Origin: Stenotrophomonas raiganjensis (SeqCode) | Lineage (GTDB): Bacteria; Pseudomonadota; Gammaproteobacteria; Xanthomonadales; Xanthomonadaceae | NCBI RefSeq assembly: GCF_030658505.1 | Contig: NZ_JAUTXR010000091.1 | Coordinates: forward strand, 1-17,511 | Direction of reading: 5' to 3' | DNA length: 17,511 nucleotides | The notes under the pieces: model-generated | Told to the model about the DNA's origin: nothing | Seen by the model: the letters and a program-made list of their open reading frames with translations, nothing else | The model's database searches: none | Shown: positions 15,912 to 17,511 of the stretch, piece by piece | Layout of the letters: every line of letters starts with the position of its first letter | Position numbering within the stretch: position 1 is the first letter of the stretch | Translations under genes and position numbers: made by a program

Positions 15912-17297
15912 TCAGCTGCGCTCGTGCCAGCCGCCACCCAGCACCTTGTACAGGGTGATGCGGTTGGCCTGCTGCGCCAACTGCGCCTGCAACTGGGTCT
16001 GCTGCGCGTTGTAGGCGGTACGCCGCGCATCGAGCAGGGTCACGAAGCTGTCCAGGCCTGCGTCGTAACGTGCCTGCGACAGGCGGTTGGCCTGTTCGGC
16101 CGCCTCCACCAGGCGCTGTTGTGAACCCACCTGCTCATCCAGGCTGACATTCAACGCCAGCGCATCGGCGGTTTCGCGGAAGCCCACCTGGATCGACTTC
16201 TCGTACTGCGCCAGCGCGATGTCCCGATCCGCGTTGGCAATGGCCAGGTTGGCGCGCAGCTTGCCGCCCTGGAAGATCGGCAGGGTGATCTTCGGCAGGA
16301 AGTTCCACACGCGGGTGCCACTGTCGAACAGGTTGGACAGTTCATTCGAGCCGCTGCCGATGCTGCCGGTCAGCGAGATGCTCGGGAAGAACGCCGCACG
16401 CGCGGCGCCGATGTTGGCGTTGGCGGCCAGCAACTGATGCTCGGCCGCCATGATGTCCGGGCGCTGCAGCAGCACGTCGCTGGGCAGGCCGGCCGGCGGC
16501 GGTGCCAGCGCCAGCAGCTGGGGCTCGATGCTGTCCGGCAGCAGTGCCGGGTCGAGCTGGCCACCGGCCAGCAGCGCCAGCGCGTTGCGGTCCTGGGCCA
16601 GCTGGCCACGCAGGCGTGCGGCATCGGTGCGCGCGGTTTCAACCAGCGTGCGGGTCTGGGTCAGCTCCAGCGCCGAGCTGCCACCGCGCTCGTGGCGGGC
16701 CTCGGCCAGGCGCAGCGAATCCTCGTAGGTCTTCAGCGTCGCATCGGCGATCTTCAGCCGCTGCGCGTCGGCCCCGTAGGTCAGCCACGCGGTGGCGGTC
16801 TCGGCCACCAGGCTCAGCTGCGCGTTGCGGCGGTTGGCAGCTACGGCGAAATACTGCTGCAGTGCTGCTTCGCTGAGGTTGCGCACGCGGCCGAACAGAT
16901 CCAGCTCGAACTCGGCCACGCCCACGCCCGCAGTGAACTGCTCGGTGACACCGGCGTCGGTGCCCTGACGCTGCATCTGGCCGGTGACGGCCACGCCGGG
17001 CACGCGGTCGGCGCGCTGCACGCGGTACTGGCCACGCGCGCGTTCAACGTTGAGCACGGCCACGCGCAGGTCGCGGTTGTTCTGCAGCGACTGGTCGATC
17101 ACCTGCTGCAGGCGCGGGTCGGTGAAGAAGTCGCGCCAGCCGACGGCGGCAACATCGGCCACCTGGCCCTGTGCAGCCTCGGTCGGCCACTGCGCCGGAA
17201 TCGCCGGAGCGACGGCGGTGTTCTTCGGCACCAGGGTGGAGCAGCCGGCGAGCGTGAGCACGCCGGCCAGGGATACAGCAAGAGAAGAGAATTTCAT
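15912..17297 (-). CDS. smeF: RND efflux outer-membrane channel lipoprotein (OprM/NodT family), probably SmeF
   Basis: This is the outer-membrane trimeric channel of a tripartite RND drug-efflux pump. The 461-aa product has signal MKFSSLAVSLAGVLTLAGC, with lipobox LAGC and C19 acylated. Two tandem outer-membrane efflux protein repeats follow (about 60-265 and 280-455). Family landmarks are WRDFFTDPRLQQVIDQSL, RAQYRVQRAD-like helix, FELDLFGRVRNL, VLLQRPDIMAAEHQL and FFPSISLTGSIG. The start is set by AAGGTG 6 nt upstream; a 13-codon extension to 17336 crosses a REP. SmeF of S. maltophilia SmeDEF is the best match by size and character, but the pump and adaptor genes lie beyond the edge, so the symbol is an inference. 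SmeC is the alternative. Confidence 0.75.
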   Translation of the reverse strand: MKFSSLAVSLAGVLTLAGCSTLVPKNTAVAPAIPAQWPTEAAQGQVADVAAVGWRDFFTDPRLQQVIDQSLQNNRDLRVAVLNVERARGQYRVQRADRVPGVAVTGQMQRQGTDAGVTEQFTAGVGVAEFELDLFGRVRNLSEAALQQYFAVAANRRNAQLSLVAETATAWLTYGADAQRLKIADATLKTYEDSLRLAEARHERGGSSALELTQTRTLVETARTDAARLRGQLAQDRNALALLAGGQLDPALLPDSIEPQLLALAPPPAGLPSDVLLQRPDIMAAEHQLLAANANIGAARAAFFPSISLTGSIGSGSNELSNLFDSGTRVWNFLPKITLPIFQGGKLRANLAIANADRDIALAQYEKSIQVGFRETADALALNVSLDEQVGSQQRLVEAAEQANRLSQARYDAGLDSFVTLLDARRTAYNAQQTQLQAQLAQQANRITLYKVLGGGWHERS

Positions 17298-17321
17298 GGC
17301 GACACCTTGGGGGTCACGGTG

Positions 17322-17345
17322 GTAGCGGCGGGGCAAACCCCGCCG
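17322..17345 (+). repeat. GTAG REP-like hairpin 25 bp upstream of the efflux gene
   Basis: GTAG-CGGCGGGG-CAAA-CCCCGCCG has a perfect 8-bp stem. It is directly upstream of the smeF-like start, at the junction where the sequence turns into a fold-back copy. It may be a true REP between pump gene and channel gene, but nearness to the assembly artefact lowers confidence. Confidence 0.6.
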
Positions 17346-17511
17346 GGAAACGGGGGGGGATCCGCCCCGCCCCTGCCGCAGGTGATCGACCAGTCGCTGC
17401 CGACCACCCGCGACCGGCGCGTGGCCGTGCTCAACGTTGCACGCGCGCGGGGCCCGGACCGCGTGCAGCGCGCCGACCGCGTGCCCGGCGTGGCCGTCAC
17501 CGGCCAGATGC
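17346..17511. other. Inverted, degraded copy of the efflux gene 5' part (probable assembly/read artefact)
   Basis: From about 17361 to the last base, this sequence is the reverse complement of 17123-16973, inside the efflux gene. Paired coordinates always add up to 17484. Over 17373-17511 I count nine mismatches, and all are A-to-C or T-to-G relative to the original. A run of eight G lies at 17352-17359, before the homology begins. Unidirectional errors at a contig edge point to low-quality read sequence or a fold-back chimera rather than real DNA. The minus-strand open frame at 17294-17500 spans this join and is not a gene. Confidence 0.8.

Noticed and set aside
17294..17500. Minus-strand 68-codon frame resembling a plus-strand frame at 16984-17325
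   Set aside because: The resemblance arises only because 17361-17511 is an inverted copy of the efflux gene. Both frames are non-coding shadows.

Overview
This window looks like a piece of a Stenotrophomonas (Xanthomonadaceae) chromosome, probably close to S. maltophilia. The evidence is high GC, a complete mre/mrd rod-shape operon, a SmeF-like outer-membrane efflux lipoprotein, and many short palindromic repeats headed by GTAG. Those repeats match the SMAG/REP elements known from S. maltophilia. Both edges look like assembly edges. The left end starts inside an IS3-family transposase. The right end is a degraded reverse-complement copy of sequence about 400 bp away.

Layout. 1-256: 3' remnant of an IS3-family element and its right end. 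365-7494 (minus strand): mreB, mreC, mreD, mrdA (PBP2), rodA and a second tandem rodA paralogue, in that transcription order, with start/stop overlaps or very short gaps between mreC and the first rodA. 7778-8716 (plus): PfkB-family sugar/nucleoside kinase with a strong terminator. 8842-8976: REP elements, including an inverted REP pair (REPIN). 8981-12388 (minus): HAD phosphatase, a predicted lipoprotein and an M1 zinc aminopeptidase lipoprotein. 12591-13352 (minus): ubiE. 13433-13885 (plus): a yeast-type cytosine deaminase homologue. 14084-15245 (plus): two small genes of unknown function and a small low-affinity iron permease family protein. 15248-15894: a REP-associated tyrosine transposase (RAYT) broken by a frameshift and flanked by GTAG REPs. 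15912-17297 (minus): RND efflux outer-membrane lipoprotein, probably smeF. 17346-17511: chimeric fold-back.

How the genes work together. The mre/mrd block encodes the elongasome: the MreB filament, the MreC and MreD membrane scaffold, the PBP2 transpeptidase and the SEDS glycosyltransferase RodA. The duplicated rodA is the least expected part of it. ubiE (quinone synthesis), the kinase and the deaminase (nucleotide salvage) are housekeeping or metabolic. The efflux lipoprotein would be the outer-membrane channel of a tripartite drug pump whose other genes lie beyond the right edge.

The most interesting non-gene layer is the REP network. At least ten GTAG-type hairpins with several different stem sequences occur here. 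One lies in frame inside mreC, one supplies the stop codon of the RAYT, and one lies just upstream of the efflux gene. I see no tRNA, rRNA or CRISPR array, and no clear candidate for a wholly new multigene system.
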